NCBI RefSeq assembly: GCF_022429565.1
Contig: NZ_CP092487.1
Location: 3,428,001-3,492,000 of the forward strand
DNA length: 64,000 nucleotides
Reading direction: 5' to 3'
DNA from: Lutibacter sp. A64
Lineage (GTDB): Bacteria > Bacteroidota > Bacteroidia > Flavobacteriales > Flavobacteriaceae
Part shown: positions 45,147-56,300 of the stretch, one piece after another
Position numbering within the stretch: the first letter of the stretch is position 1
Layout of the letters: each line of letters starts with the position of its first letter
Notes under the pieces: generated by a model
Databases searched by the model: none
Told to the model about the DNA's origin: nothing
What the model saw: the letters and a program-made list of their open reading frames with translations, nothing else
Translations under genes and position numbers: made by a program

Positions 45147-45512
45147 TTATTTTTTTGGATTACGTGGAAGGTAAAGTTTAGAAACATCAAAAAAACTTTG
45201 TTCTAAATCGCGTTTGTTTTGAAGGTCTTTAAAAGTTTCAAAAACAAAATCGCTTGCTTTGTTTATGTTTTTAAGTGGAATTGAAAAATAACCGTTTTCA
45301 ATATTGTTAATATCAACAAAAAGAAGCTTATACTGTTTTAAATTTAGCTTATTGTTGGTAATAAAAGTACTATACTTATCATTTAAAATATCTTTAGAAT
45401 AAATGCTTTTAGGTAGTAAGCTATCTTTAAATACTACTTTTGTTTCTTGTGAAAAACAAATGTTGTAAGTAATAAAAAAAAGTATTAGTAAATAAAATTT
45501 ATTTGAAAACAT
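45147..45512 (-). CDS. Secreted protein of unknown function
   Basis: This 121-aa protein has a signal peptide (LLILFFITYNICFSQ, cleavage near residue 21) and a small mixed domain with KVVFKDSLLPKSIYSKD, KQYKLLFVDINNIENG and a basic C-terminus LPRNPKK. No domain was recognised. It lies 52 bp downstream of tilS on the same strand. Confidence 0.65.
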   Translation of the reverse strand: MFSNKFYLLILFFITYNICFSQETKVVFKDSLLPKSIYSKDILNDKYSTFITNNKLNLKQYKLLFVDINNIENGYFSIPLKNINKASDFVFETFKDLQNKRDLEQSFFDVSKLYLPRNPKK

Positions 45513-45564
45513 AGTATTAGATATAAGTGAAAATAAGAGTATTAAGTTACATGTTTTTTTGAAT

Positions 45565-46923
45565 TTAAACTAATTTATATTTTATTTTTAATAATTTAGA
45601 AGTGGTCTTTGTTACTTTAAAGCGCTCGTCTAGTCGTTTGCCAATTACCCAAATTATTGTATTGTCTAAGGTACATAAAATCCATGTATTTTCTTTTTCT
45701 AGCAACGACATTTTTTCATCTTTAAAAAATTTGCTAAGTTTCTTTTTACCATTTAAACCAATAGGGTAAAAGTAATCTCCTTTTTGCCATTTTCTTATAA
45801 TTAATGGAAATTGAATTTTATCACAATCAATAGAGATAGTATTGGGTTTGTTAAAAATTAATTCTTCTAAAACTTTATTTTGATGATTTTTTGTATCAAA
45901 AGGAATGTCTATATTTTTAAATTTAAGCTTTATCGGAACTGTTATTTTTGAAGTGTTTTTAGTAATTTTATAGGTAATTGGTTTTTTAATAGTTGCAATT
46001 TCAGATAAAATTAAAACATCTCTATCTTTAAGTAATCTATGTGTTTCGCTAAAAATTTGTTTACCACTTTGCGCATCTAATAACGCAGTTACATCATTCC
46101 ATTCTGTAAAATTATATGCTTTTAGCAGTTCGTATAAATATATTTTAGGATTGCTTAATTGTTTCAGTTTTTCGATATTAAAATGAGTTTCGTTTTTAGT
46201 TGTAATACTTACATCATTTTTAATATTTTCTATACAATTTTGTACAATTTCTTGGCTTGCTCTTAAATTTTCTAGAGTGTTATTTAAAGAATCTAATAAG
46301 TTTGGATTTATTTCTTTTAAAAAGGGAACTACTTTGTGTCTAATTTTATTTCGAACATATTTAATTGAAGAATTACTTTGATCTTCCCGCCATTGAATTT
46401 TATTTTTAGTAGCATAAATCAAAATATCATTTCTAGAAAAAGGGAGTAACGGGCGTACTATAGGTCCATTAACTTCTGGTATTCCGGTTAAACCATCTAA
46501 ACCAGTTCCTCGAGTTAAGTTTATTAAAACAGTTTCAATAATATCGTCTTTATGATGTGCTGTAATTATATAATCCAACTCATTTTCTTTCATGATTTTT
46601 TCAAACCAATTATAGCGTAATTCACGCGCAGCCATTTGTGTTGAAATACCCTTTTCTATAGCATAATTTTCGGTGTCAAATTTTACAACAGCACAAGGTA
46701 TTTTTAATTTTTTTCCTAATTCAGTTACAAATAGTTCATCTTTGTTGCTATCTTTTCCGCGTAATTGAAAGTTGCAATGTGCTAAAGAAATTGGATATTC
46801 TAGCGAATGCATTAGGTGTGTTAAAACTACGCTGTCTATACCTCCAGATATAGTAATCAATAGTTTTTTACCATTTAAAAATGCTAAATTTTTATTGATG
46901 TGTGCTTGTAAAGCTGTTTTCAT
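45565..46923 (-). CDS. tilS: tRNA(Ile)-lysidine synthetase TilS
   Basis: This enzyme puts lysine on C34 of the AUA-reading tRNA(Ile). From ATG 46923 it is 452 aa; a start at 46986 would add 21 residues that lack family resemblance. It has the PP-loop LLITISGGIDSVVLTHLM, CNFQLRGKDSNKDE, ITAHHKDDIIETVLINLTRGTGLDGL, VRPLLPF and the C-terminal substrate domain with IRKWQKGDYFYPIGLNGKKKLSKFFKDEK. Confidence 0.94.
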   Translation of the reverse strand: MKTALQAHINKNLAFLNGKKLLITISGGIDSVVLTHLMHSLEYPISLAHCNFQLRGKDSNKDELFVTELGKKLKIPCAVVKFDTENYAIEKGISTQMAARELRYNWFEKIMKENELDYIITAHHKDDIIETVLINLTRGTGLDGLTGIPEVNGPIVRPLLPFSRNDILIYATKNKIQWREDQSNSSIKYVRNKIRHKVVPFLKEINPNLLDSLNNTLENLRASQEIVQNCIENIKNDVSITTKNETHFNIEKLKQLSNPKIYLYELLKAYNFTEWNDVTALLDAQSGKQIFSETHRLLKDRDVLILSEIATIKKPITYKITKNTSKITVPIKLKFKNIDIPFDTKNHQNKVLEELIFNKPNTISIDCDKIQFPLIIRKWQKGDYFYPIGLNGKKKLSKFFKDEKMSLLEKENTWILCTLDNTIIWVIGKRLDERFKVTKTTSKLLKIKYKLV

Positions 46924-47013
46924 TGCGTAAATATAATTAATTCTAAGTGTTTGGAATTTATTTTTTGAATTTAATGAAGCTGTCAAAAAATATTAAAATC
47001 GTTATGCTAAAAG

Positions 47014-47027
47014 AAGTTCGGGTTGAC
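47014..47027 (+). repeat. Fragment of the dispersed GTTGAC repeat
   Basis: AAGTTCGGGTTGAC differs at one base from 29024-29037. It lies between tilS and pabB, as a solitary half of the palindrome. Confidence 0.4.
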
Positions 47028-47034
47028 ATATAAT

Positions 47035-48357
47035 TTACTTTTTCAACTTTCGACTATCTATGTTTAATAAAACTTGTTTCATAGCTTTTGCTTTGAGTAG
47101 GCATTCTTCATACTCTTTTTCGGGTATAGATTGTGCGGTAATTGCTCCTCCAACAGAATAAGAAACATAATTATTAGATTTATTATATAAAATACTGCGT
47201 ATTATTACATTAAAATCGAAATCTCCTTTTGGTGTAATATACCCAACAGCACCTGAATATAAACCGCGTTTTGTTACTTCTAAATCTTCAATAATTTTCA
47301 TTGCAGAAACTTTTGGAGCTCCGGTCATACTTCCCATTGGAAAAGTGTTTTTTATAATATCAATAGGGTGAACGGTTGGTTTTACTTTACATGAAATAGT
47401 TGAAATTAATTGATGTACTTGTTCAAAAGTATAAACTTTGCATAATTCATCAACTTTTACGGTTCCTTTAATTGCCGCACGAGATAAATCGTTTCTAACC
47501 AAATCAACAATCATAATGTTTTCAGCACGCTCTTTTGGGTTGTTTTCTAAAGCTGTAATTAAATTTAAATCTTCTTGTTTAGAAATTGCTCTTTTTGCGG
47601 TTCCTTTTATAGGTTGAGAAATTACGGTAGCTCCATCTTTTTTTAAATAACGTTCTGGCGAAGCAGAAAGTAAAAATTTAGTATCTAATTTTAAGAATGC
47701 TGCAAAAGGAGGTTTAGAAATATGATTTAAATTTTGATAGACTTCAACCGGATCAATTACTGCGTTTTCACAATAAAATTCCTGACAAAAATTGGTTTCA
47801 TAAATAGCTCCTCGGTGTATATGTTTTAATACCGAATTTATTTTTTTAAAATATTCATCTTTATGAATGCGAAGCTTTATTTTTAATTGCTTTTTGTTTA
47901 CTAGTTTTTGCTTGTTGTTTTTTCGTAGATTGATTTCATTTAAATCTGAATGAATTTCAGAAGAAAATGGATTCAAATATTTAATTTCAACTGTATTTCC
48001 TTTTATGAAGAATAATTTTTTAGGTTGAAAAAAATATAAATCAGGAAAATGTAGGTTGTCAAAATTATTAGAGGTTAAATTTTCAACATCATTTTTTAAA
48101 TCGTAACTTAAATAACCAAAAATATAATCGTTTGTAGTGGTTTGAAATTCTTTTAATTTATTGAAGGCGTTCTTGTAAGATGATTTAATTTCAGAAAAAC
48201 CATCTACAGCCAAAACAGCATCAAAATTTGAATGTTTTTGTTGATAGTTGTTACTATCTAACCAAACAGCAGTTTTAAATTGCTGCGCCCAAAACAGCAA
48301 TTGTGTTTTGAGTTTAGCAATATTTTCTGATTGAAATTGATAACTTGTTCTATTCAT
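47035..48357 (-). CDS. pabB: Aminodeoxychorismate synthase component I (PabB type)
   Basis: This 440-aa chorismate-binding enzyme makes the folate precursor 4-amino-4-deoxychorismate with a glutaminase subunit. It has a degenerate N-terminal domain (residues 1-150), then the catalytic domain with FCQEFYCENA, LLSASPERYLK, SQPIKGTAKRA, IMIVDLVRNDLSR, FPMGSMTGAPKVSAM and SVGGAITAQS. The PIKGT motif with Lys is the nucleophile position of PabB; TrpE has Ala here. No glutaminase gene is adjacent. Confidence 0.9.
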   Translation of the reverse strand: MNRTSYQFQSENIAKLKTQLLFWAQQFKTAVWLDSNNYQQKHSNFDAVLAVDGFSEIKSSYKNAFNKLKEFQTTTNDYIFGYLSYDLKNDVENLTSNNFDNLHFPDLYFFQPKKLFFIKGNTVEIKYLNPFSSEIHSDLNEINLRKNNKQKLVNKKQLKIKLRIHKDEYFKKINSVLKHIHRGAIYETNFCQEFYCENAVIDPVEVYQNLNHISKPPFAAFLKLDTKFLLSASPERYLKKDGATVISQPIKGTAKRAISKQEDLNLITALENNPKERAENIMIVDLVRNDLSRAAIKGTVKVDELCKVYTFEQVHQLISTISCKVKPTVHPIDIIKNTFPMGSMTGAPKVSAMKIIEDLEVTKRGLYSGAVGYITPKGDFDFNVIIRSILYNKSNNYVSYSVGGAITAQSIPEKEYEECLLKAKAMKQVLLNIDSRKLKK

Positions 48358-48369
48358 TTCGGCAAAAAT

Positions 48370-48403
48370 AAAAAAGTCATTTCAATTTGAAATGACTTTT
48401 TTT
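48370..48403. terminator. Terminator hairpin between lpdA and pabB
   Basis: A perfect 15-bp stem (AAAAAAGTCATTTCA with TGAAATGACTTTTTT) with a 3-nt loop. It would stop minus-strand transcripts from lpdA. Confidence 0.85.
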
Positions 48404-48410
48404 GTATATG

Positions 48411-48434
48411 TGACTCCTGCGAAGGTAGGAATCT
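48411..48434. repeat. Intergenic CTGCGAAGG-type repeat
   Basis: TGACTCCTGCGAAGGTAGGAAT has an inverted-repeat character and resembles the widespread intergenic repeat with ATTCCTGCCTTCGCAGGAATGAC form. It sits beside the lpdA terminator. Confidence 0.45.
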
Positions 48435-48482
48435 ATTAATTTGTTGAGTGCTATTCTAAACTTTTTAACTTTTAACTAAAAA

Positions 48483-49883
48483 TCAACTATGTATTGCTCT
48501 ATCATTTACAGCTAAACAAGCTTCTTTAAAAGCTTCGGTAAACGTTGGGTGTGCATGTGATGAACGTGCAATATCTTCACTAGATGCTCTAAACTCCATA
48601 GCGATAACTGCTTCAGCAATCATATCTGCTGCTCTAGCACCAATCATATGAACTCCTAAAATTTCGTCAGTTTCAGCATCAGCTAATACTTTTATTTGTC
48701 CATCTAAATCCATACTTGCTCTTGCTCTACCTAAAGCGCGCATTGCAAAAGAACCAGTTTTGTATTTTACACCAGCTTCTTTTAATTGCTCTTCAGTTTT
48801 ACCAACTGCAGCAACCTCTGGCCAAGTATACACAACACCTGGTATTAAGTTATAATCTATATGTGGTTTTTGACCTGCAATTATTTCTGCAACCATAGTT
48901 CCTTCTTCTTCAGCTTTGTGAGCTAACATGGCGCCTTTTACAACATCACCAATAGCATATATATTAGAAATATTTGTTTGTAAATAATCGTTGGTTTTAA
49001 TTTGTCCACGATCAGTAGTTTTAATACCTACGTTTTCTAATCCCAATCCTTCAGTATAAGGTTTTCTACCTACAGAAATTAAGGTGTAATCTCCTTTAAA
49101 TTCGGTTGGGACACCTTTTTTGTTGTCGGCAGTAACAATAACTTCATCTCCATTGTTTACAACTGAAGTTACTTTATGACTTGTAAAGAATTTAATTCCT
49201 TGTTTTTTTAAGGATTTTTGCAATTCTTTTGATAGCATTGCATCCATACCAGGAGTAATAGTTGGCATATATTCAATAACTGAAACTTGCGAACCTAAAC
49301 GGCTGTAAACAGAACCAAGTTCTAAACCTATTACACCACCACCAATAACAATTAAATGTTTTGGTATTTCGGTTAAACTTAAAGCTTCGGTAGAAGTAAT
49401 TACTCTTTTTTTATCAATTTCAATAAATGGTAAGGTTGATGGTTTTGAGCCTGTAGCAATAATAGTTTTTGCAGCTTCAATCTCTTCAGAGGTACCATCT
49501 GCTTTTGTAATTGTAATATGCGTAGCATCTTTAAAACTTCCAACACCTTGTAGTGTGTCAATGTTATTTTTATCCATTAAATAATTGATACCACCAGAGG
49601 TTTGTGAAACTACTTCATTTTTTCGTGTAATCATTTGTTTAAAATTCACTTCTAAACCTTTTGTTTCTATACCGTGTGTTGCAAAATGCTTAGTTGCATC
49701 ATAATAATGGTGCGATGAATCTAACAATGCTTTTGAAGGGATACACCCTACATTTAAACAGGTACCGCCAAGAGTATTATATTTTTCAATAATAACAGTT
49801 TTTAATCCTAATTGTGCGCAACGTATTGCAGCAACATACCCTCCAGGTCCAGAGCCTATAATGGCTACATCATATTTATTCAT
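48483..49883 (-). CDS. lpdA: Dihydrolipoyl dehydrogenase
   Basis: This 466-aa E3 enzyme of 2-oxoacid dehydrogenase complexes re-oxidises lipoamide. It has the FAD motif AIIGSGPGGYVAAIRC, the redox disulfide GGTCLNVGCIPSKALL (C42-C47), VIGGGVIGLELGSVYSRLG for NAD binding, NIYAIGDVV and the C-terminal AHPTFTEAFKEA with the catalytic His. No E1 or E2 genes are adjacent, so it is probably a shared E3. Length is standard. Confidence 0.96.
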   Translation of the reverse strand: MNKYDVAIIGSGPGGYVAAIRCAQLGLKTVIIEKYNTLGGTCLNVGCIPSKALLDSSHHYYDATKHFATHGIETKGLEVNFKQMITRKNEVVSQTSGGINYLMDKNNIDTLQGVGSFKDATHITITKADGTSEEIEAAKTIIATGSKPSTLPFIEIDKKRVITSTEALSLTEIPKHLIVIGGGVIGLELGSVYSRLGSQVSVIEYMPTITPGMDAMLSKELQKSLKKQGIKFFTSHKVTSVVNNGDEVIVTADNKKGVPTEFKGDYTLISVGRKPYTEGLGLENVGIKTTDRGQIKTNDYLQTNISNIYAIGDVVKGAMLAHKAEEEGTMVAEIIAGQKPHIDYNLIPGVVYTWPEVAAVGKTEEQLKEAGVKYKTGSFAMRALGRARASMDLDGQIKVLADAETDEILGVHMIGARAADMIAEAVIAMEFRASSEDIARSSHAHPTFTEAFKEACLAVNDRAIHS

Positions 49884-50394
49884 AATAATTTTTCTATTAG
49901 TAAGTTACAAAAATATAATATTATTTATTGAATTGAAGAAATATAAAAATATTTATAGTTAAAATTAATTTTAAAGAGTGTTTTCTGCTTGTGTGTTTGG
50001 TCTTAAGTATTTGTTTTTCAGTTTGATAGTTTGTTTTTTTGTTGTTTTATTATTTTTATGATGCTATTTTTTAACATTTTTTTACCATTTATTGTTAAAA
50101 AACATCCATTTGTTAAGTTGTTGTAAAATAAGGCTTTGTAAATGTAATAATAATTAAAATCTGTTTTATATTTGTCGTGTAATTGAGAAATGTTCCCCAC
50201 AAGACTCAAAATTTTTATACCCCACAAAATAAGCTCTATATAGAATCCCCACTATATTATCTAATGGATTTTTTCATTAGAATGTTTCATAGACCCCTAA
50301 ATTTAGATATACAATTTAGTAAATATTGTTACTAGATTAATTTTTGAAAATCATTTTTTGATTTCAAGATTAGTTTTAATTAAATAAAAAGATT
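49884..50394. other. 511-bp promoter and leader region of the giant adhesin gene
   Basis: No gene was found. The region contains a TATATTTG -7 box (50167-50174), and 3' of it three CCCCAC motifs spaced 25 and 27 bp apart (50195, 50220, 50247) and a related CCCCT at 50294. If the box is real the adhesin mRNA has a leader of about 215 nt. A minus-strand frame at 50018-50227 was judged spurious. Confidence 0.5.
50167..50174 (+). promoter_or_regulatory. Candidate -7 box for the adhesin operon
   Basis: TATATTTG matches TAnnTTTG exactly. A TTTG at 50135-50138 is farther upstream than the usual -33 spacing, so the call rests on the -7 box. Confidence 0.4.
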
Positions 50395-53300
50395 ATGAAA
50401 AAAATTACTTTTATTCGGTTTTTCGCTTTTTTAATATTGATGTTTTTGATAACTGTTGGTTATTCACAAGAGGTAAATAATAAAAGGATTGGTTTAAGTC
50501 CTGATAAAAGTCAAGTTTCTTCCAAAGCATTAAGTAAAGGGGCATTGCAATCTAAATCCCCACAAGGTTCATCAAGTATTTTAGTGCCAAATAATGATGC
50601 TACTTATGGGTCTACGCCAAAAGAATTAGTTGAAAATATTTTATCATCTACCTGTTTAACAATAGGAGACGTTAGATTTGGTTATTATAGAAGAAATAAT
50701 GATAATTGGAGTTCTAACTTTGGTAATACAACATTAGATAGGCAATTAGGTTATTTTAATGATGGAAGTGCTTCTAATTTTTTAATTGATGAAGGTTTGT
50801 TGCTTTCAACAGGTAAGATTAAAAATGCTATGGGGCCGAGTTCTTCAGGAAGTTATTCTGATGAAATGAATGAGAATGCTAGTGATCCTGATTTAGAGCT
50901 TATTACTGGATATAGAATGTATGATGCAGCAGTTCTTGAAATTAACTTTACACCAATTGGAACAAAAATTGAGTTTCAATTTGTTTTTGCTTCCGATGAA
51001 TATTTAGAATATTGTGGGACGCAATATGAGGATGTTTTTGGTTTCTTTTTAAGCGGTCCAGGTATTGCAGGAGGACAAGGTTATCAAAATGATGCTGTTA
51101 ATTTAGCTAAATTACCTAATGGTGATCCAATTACAATTAATACAATACATCCTTATGTTCCTTCAAATATTAACAATATCCCAGTAGCTGCGCAAAATGC
51201 AGCTTATTACGCTAATAATAATATAAACATTTCAACTGAATTTGATGGTGGAACTGTTGTGTTAACCGCTGAATATACAGGTTTAGTATCTGGGCAAGAG
51301 TACAAGATGAAAATGGCTATTGCAGATGCAAGTGATCAACAATATGATGCGGGAGTTTTTTTAAAAGCAAGAAGTTTTACTTCGAATGCATTGGATATAA
51401 CTAATCCTGAAGCTGTTTGTTTTGGAGAAACAGTTGATATTACGGCTTCTGAAATAACAGCTGGTAGTACATTGTCTGGACCATATACTTACTGGGAAGA
51501 TGAAGATGCTACTATACCTTATAATACTCCAACTACAGCAACTGATGGTACATATTATATTAAAGCCATTGATGGCAATAGTGGTTGTGTAATTGTTAAG
51601 CCAGTTGTTGTAACGGTTAATTCTGTTGATGTTGTTGAAATTGAATCAGAACATAATAACTTACTTTGTATTGGGGGTAATGATGGCTCATTTAAAGTTG
51701 AAGCTTCTGGAGGTGTTGCACCTTATTCTTATAGTTTAAATAATATTGATTTTAGTAATACAACAGGAGAATTTAATGGATTGACAGCAGGTACATATAC
51801 TGTATATGCTAAAGATATGATTGGTTGTGATGATTTAACACCATTAACAATTAATATTGCTCAGCCAGGAGGTGAAGTTTGTAAAATTGAAAAATCGAAT
51901 TGTCCGCCTTCAGATTTGGCTTCAGTTTGTTCAGATGGAGATGGAGGTACACCAGTATTTTGGACACCACCTCAATTTTCTTACACTTGCTGTACTGCAG
52001 GTGGCGGAGGAGATCCATATTCATTTTTTATGGAATTTGATTTACCAGAAAGTAATTTTGGAGCAAATTGTTGGGAGTTTAATTATGCACAAAGAATAGG
52101 TCTTGATAATTTAAGACTATTTCAATCATCAGGTTCTGTAGGTTCAAAATATACAGATTCGTATTTTATTAGTCCAAAACAATATTTCTTTAATTCAAGT
52201 GGAGGAACTGATATTAATATTGAATTAATAGACGTAACTGCTACTGTAAATTGGAGATTAGATGTTTTAGATCCAAATACAAATGCTGTTTTATATTCAT
52301 ATTCTATAACAGGTATTACTTCAAATGGTCAGCAAACTATTTTAATTCCAGATACAGTGCCAAATGGAGTTTATAAATTAAAATTTAATTTTTCTAGTAA
52401 TGATGCCAATGGAGGTGATAAAATTGAAGTTGATAAGGCTTATTACAACGCAACAATTGTTGACACAGATTGTGCAGGAGGAATTAATTTTGTAGTAACT
52501 TCTACACATATTCCAGGTGATGAATTTGTTGTGGGAACTACACCAGTAATTTATACTGCTACATTGTCTATTTTAAATGAAAATCCAATAACAAAAGAAT
52601 GTATTTTTGATGTTGTTGTTAATGATCCTTCAGCACCTACAGGTGAAGCAGAACAAGAGTTTTGCGCCGTTAATAACCCTACAGTTGCCAACTTAACGAC
52701 AACAACAGGGGAAGCCATTCAATGGTATGAAGATGCGACTGGAGGAACAGCATTGGATAGTACTATAGCTTTAGAAAATGAAGAAGATTATTATGCTACT
52801 CAAACTATAGGAGGTTGTGAAAGTACTACAAGACTTAAAGTTGTGGTTACTATAAGTGATCCAAATGCTCCAACAGGTGAATCAATTCAAACATTTTGTT
52901 CGTCAGACAATCCAACTGTTGGAAATTTAATAGCAATTGGTGATAATATTAAATGGTATGCAGAAGCAGGAGATAGATCTCCTTTAAGTTCAACAGATTT
53001 TTTAGATGATGGTGAAAACTATTTTGCAACTCAAACTATTGGAAGTTGCGAAAGTGATGAGAGATTTGAAGTGACTGTTACAATAAATACATTCATAAAC
53101 TCAAATGCTGGAGATGATCAGCCATTATGTGATACTTCAACTTTTAATATGTCGGCTAATAGTCCTTCACCCGGAACAGGGCTTTGGACAATAGAGAGTG
53201 GAACGGCAACAATTACAACGCCAAATTCACCTAATACAACCGTTACGGGTGTAAATTCAGGTAGTGCTGTTACTTTACGATGGACAATAGAAAATGGCGC

Positions 53301-56300
53301 TTGTAGTGATTATGATGATGTTGTTTTGACAAATAAAGCCTTAGACGATGCCAGTTTTAGTTATTCTGTGGCAGCATATTGTGCAGATGGAACAGATCCA
53401 ACACCTACAATTAGTGGATTAGCAGGAGGAACATTTAGTTCAACCACAGGATTGGTAATAAATGCAAATACAGGAGCGATAGATTTAAGTGCATCAACAC
53501 CTGGAACTTATACAGTAACCTATTCAACAGGTACAGCAGGTACTTGTACAAATAGCAGTACAGATTCAGTAACCATTAACGCTTTTGACGACGCTAGTTT
53601 TAGTTATTCAGGTTCACCATATTGTGCAGATGCAACTGATCCAGAACCAACAATTACAGGATTAGCGGGAGGAACATTTAGTTCAACAGCTGGATTGGTT
53701 ATAGATTCAACTACAGGGGAGGTAGATTTAGATGCTTCAACACCGGGAACATATATAGTTACTTATACTACAAATGGTACGTGCCCTAATAGTAGTACGC
53801 AATCTATTACAATTAATGATTTACCAACGGTATCAGTAAGTGGCGCAGGAGAATTGACATGTGCGGTTACAAGTTTAACATTAACAGCTGTACCAGTAGT
53901 AGATGGAACACCTTCTTACCAATGGTACAATGCTTCAGGAGCAATTACAGGAGCAACATCAGCTACGTATTCAGCAACAACACCAGACACTTATTATGTA
54001 ATTGTAAAAGATGGAGATGATGGATGTACAGTAACATCTTCTAATTTAGAAGTTACACAAGACATAACAGATCCAACGGTATCAGTAAGTGGTGCAGGAG
54101 AATTGACATGTGCGGTTACAAGTTTAACATTAACAGCTGTGCCAGTAGTAGATGGAACACCTTCTTACCAATGGTACAATGCTTCAGGAGCAATTACAGG
54201 AGCAACATCAGCTACGTATTCAGCAACAACACCAGACACTTATTATGTAATTGTAAAAGATGGAGATGATGGATGTACAGTAACATCTTCTAATTTAGAA
54301 GTTACACAAGACATAACAGATCCAACGGTATCAGTAAGTGGCGCAGGAGAATTGACATGTGCGGTTACAAGTTTAACATTAACAGCTGTACCAGTAGTAG
54401 ATGGAACACCTTCTTACCAATGGTACAATGCTTCAGGAGCAATTACAGGAGCAACATCAGCTACGTATTCAGCAACAACACCAGACACTTATTATGTAAT
54501 TGTAAAAGATGGAGATGATGGATGTACAGTAACATCTTCTAATTTAGAAGTTACACAAGACATAACAGATCCAACGGTATCAGTAAGTGGTGCAGGAGAA
54601 TTGACATGTGCGGTTACAAGTTTAACATTAACAGCTGTGCCAGTAGTAGATGGAACACCTTCTTACCAATGGTACAATGCTTCAGGAGCAATTACAGGAG
54701 CAACATCAGCTACGTATTCAGCAACAACACCAGACACTTATTATGTAATTGTAAAAGATGGAGATGATGGATGTACAGTAACATCTTCTAATTTAGAAGT
54801 TACACAAGACATAACAGATCCAACGGTATCAGTAAGTGGTGCAGGAGAATTGACATGTGCGGTTACAAGTTTAACATTAACAGCTGTGCCAGTAGTAGAT
54901 GGAACACCTTCTTACCAATGGTACAATGCTTCAGGAGCAATTACAGGAGCAACATCAGCTACGTATTCAGCAACAACACCAGACACTTATTATGTAATTG
55001 TAAAAGATGGAGATGATGGATGTACAGTAACATCTTCTAATTTAGAAGTTACACAAGACATAACAGATCCAACGGTATCAGTAAGTGGTGCAGGAGAATT
55101 GACATGTGCGGTTACAAGTTTAACATTAACAGCTGTGCCAGTAGTAGATGGAACACCTTCTTACCAATGGTACAATGCTTCAGGAGCAATTACAGGAGCA
55201 ACATCAGCTACGTATTCAGCAACAACACCAGACACTTATTATGTAATTGTAAAAGATGGAGATGATGGATGTACAGTAACATCTTCTAATTTAGAAGTTA
55301 CACAAGACATAACAGATCCAACGGTATCAGTAAGTGGCGCAGGAGAATTGACATGTGCGGTTACAAGTTTAACATTAACAGCTGTGCCAGTAGTAGATGG
55401 AACACCTTCTTACCAATGGTACAATGCTTCAGGAGCAATTACAGGAGCAACATCAGCTACGTATTCAGCAACAACACCAGACACTTATTATGTAATTGTA
55501 AAAGATGGAGATGATGGATGTACAGTAACATCTTCTAATTTAGAAGTTACACAAGACATAACAGATCCAACGGTATCAGTAAGTGGTGCAGGAGAATTGA
55601 CATGTGCGGTTACAAGTTTAACATTAACAGCTGTGCCAGTAGTAGATGGAACACCTTCTTACCAATGGTACAATGCTTCAGGAGCAATTACAGGAGCAAC
55701 ATCAGCTACGTATTCAGCAACAACACCAGACACTTATTATGTAATTGTAAAAGATGGAGATGATGGATGTACAGTAACATCTTCTAATTTAGAAGTTACA
55801 CAAGACATAACAGATCCAACGGTATCAGTAAGTGGCGCAGGAGAATTGACATGTGCGGTTACAAGTTTAACATTAACAGCTGTACCAGTAGTAGATGGAA
55901 CACCTTCTTACCAATGGTACAATGCTTCAGGAGCAATTACAGGAGCAACATCAGCTACGTATTCAGCAACAACACCAGACACTTATTATGTAATTGTAAA
56001 AGATGGAGATGATGGATGTACAGTAACATCTTCTAATTTAGAAGTTACACAAGACATAACAGATCCAACGGTATCAGTAAGTGGTGCAGGAGAATTGACA
56101 TGTGCGGTTACAAGTTTAACATTAACAGCTGTGCCAGTAGTAGATGGAACACCTTCTTACCAATGGTACAATGCTTCAGGAGCAATTACAGGAGCAACAT
56201 CAGCTACGTATTCAGCAACAACACCAGACACTTATTATGTAATTGTAAAAGATGGAGATGATGGATGTACAGTAACATCTTCTAATTTAGAAGTTACACA

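Noticed and set aside
50018-50227. Minus-strand open frame of 69 codons upstream of the adhesin
   Set aside because: Composition is low-complexity Asn/Lys/Ile/Leu, it lacks a recognisable domain and overlaps the predicted adhesin promoter; likely chance in AT-rich DNA.
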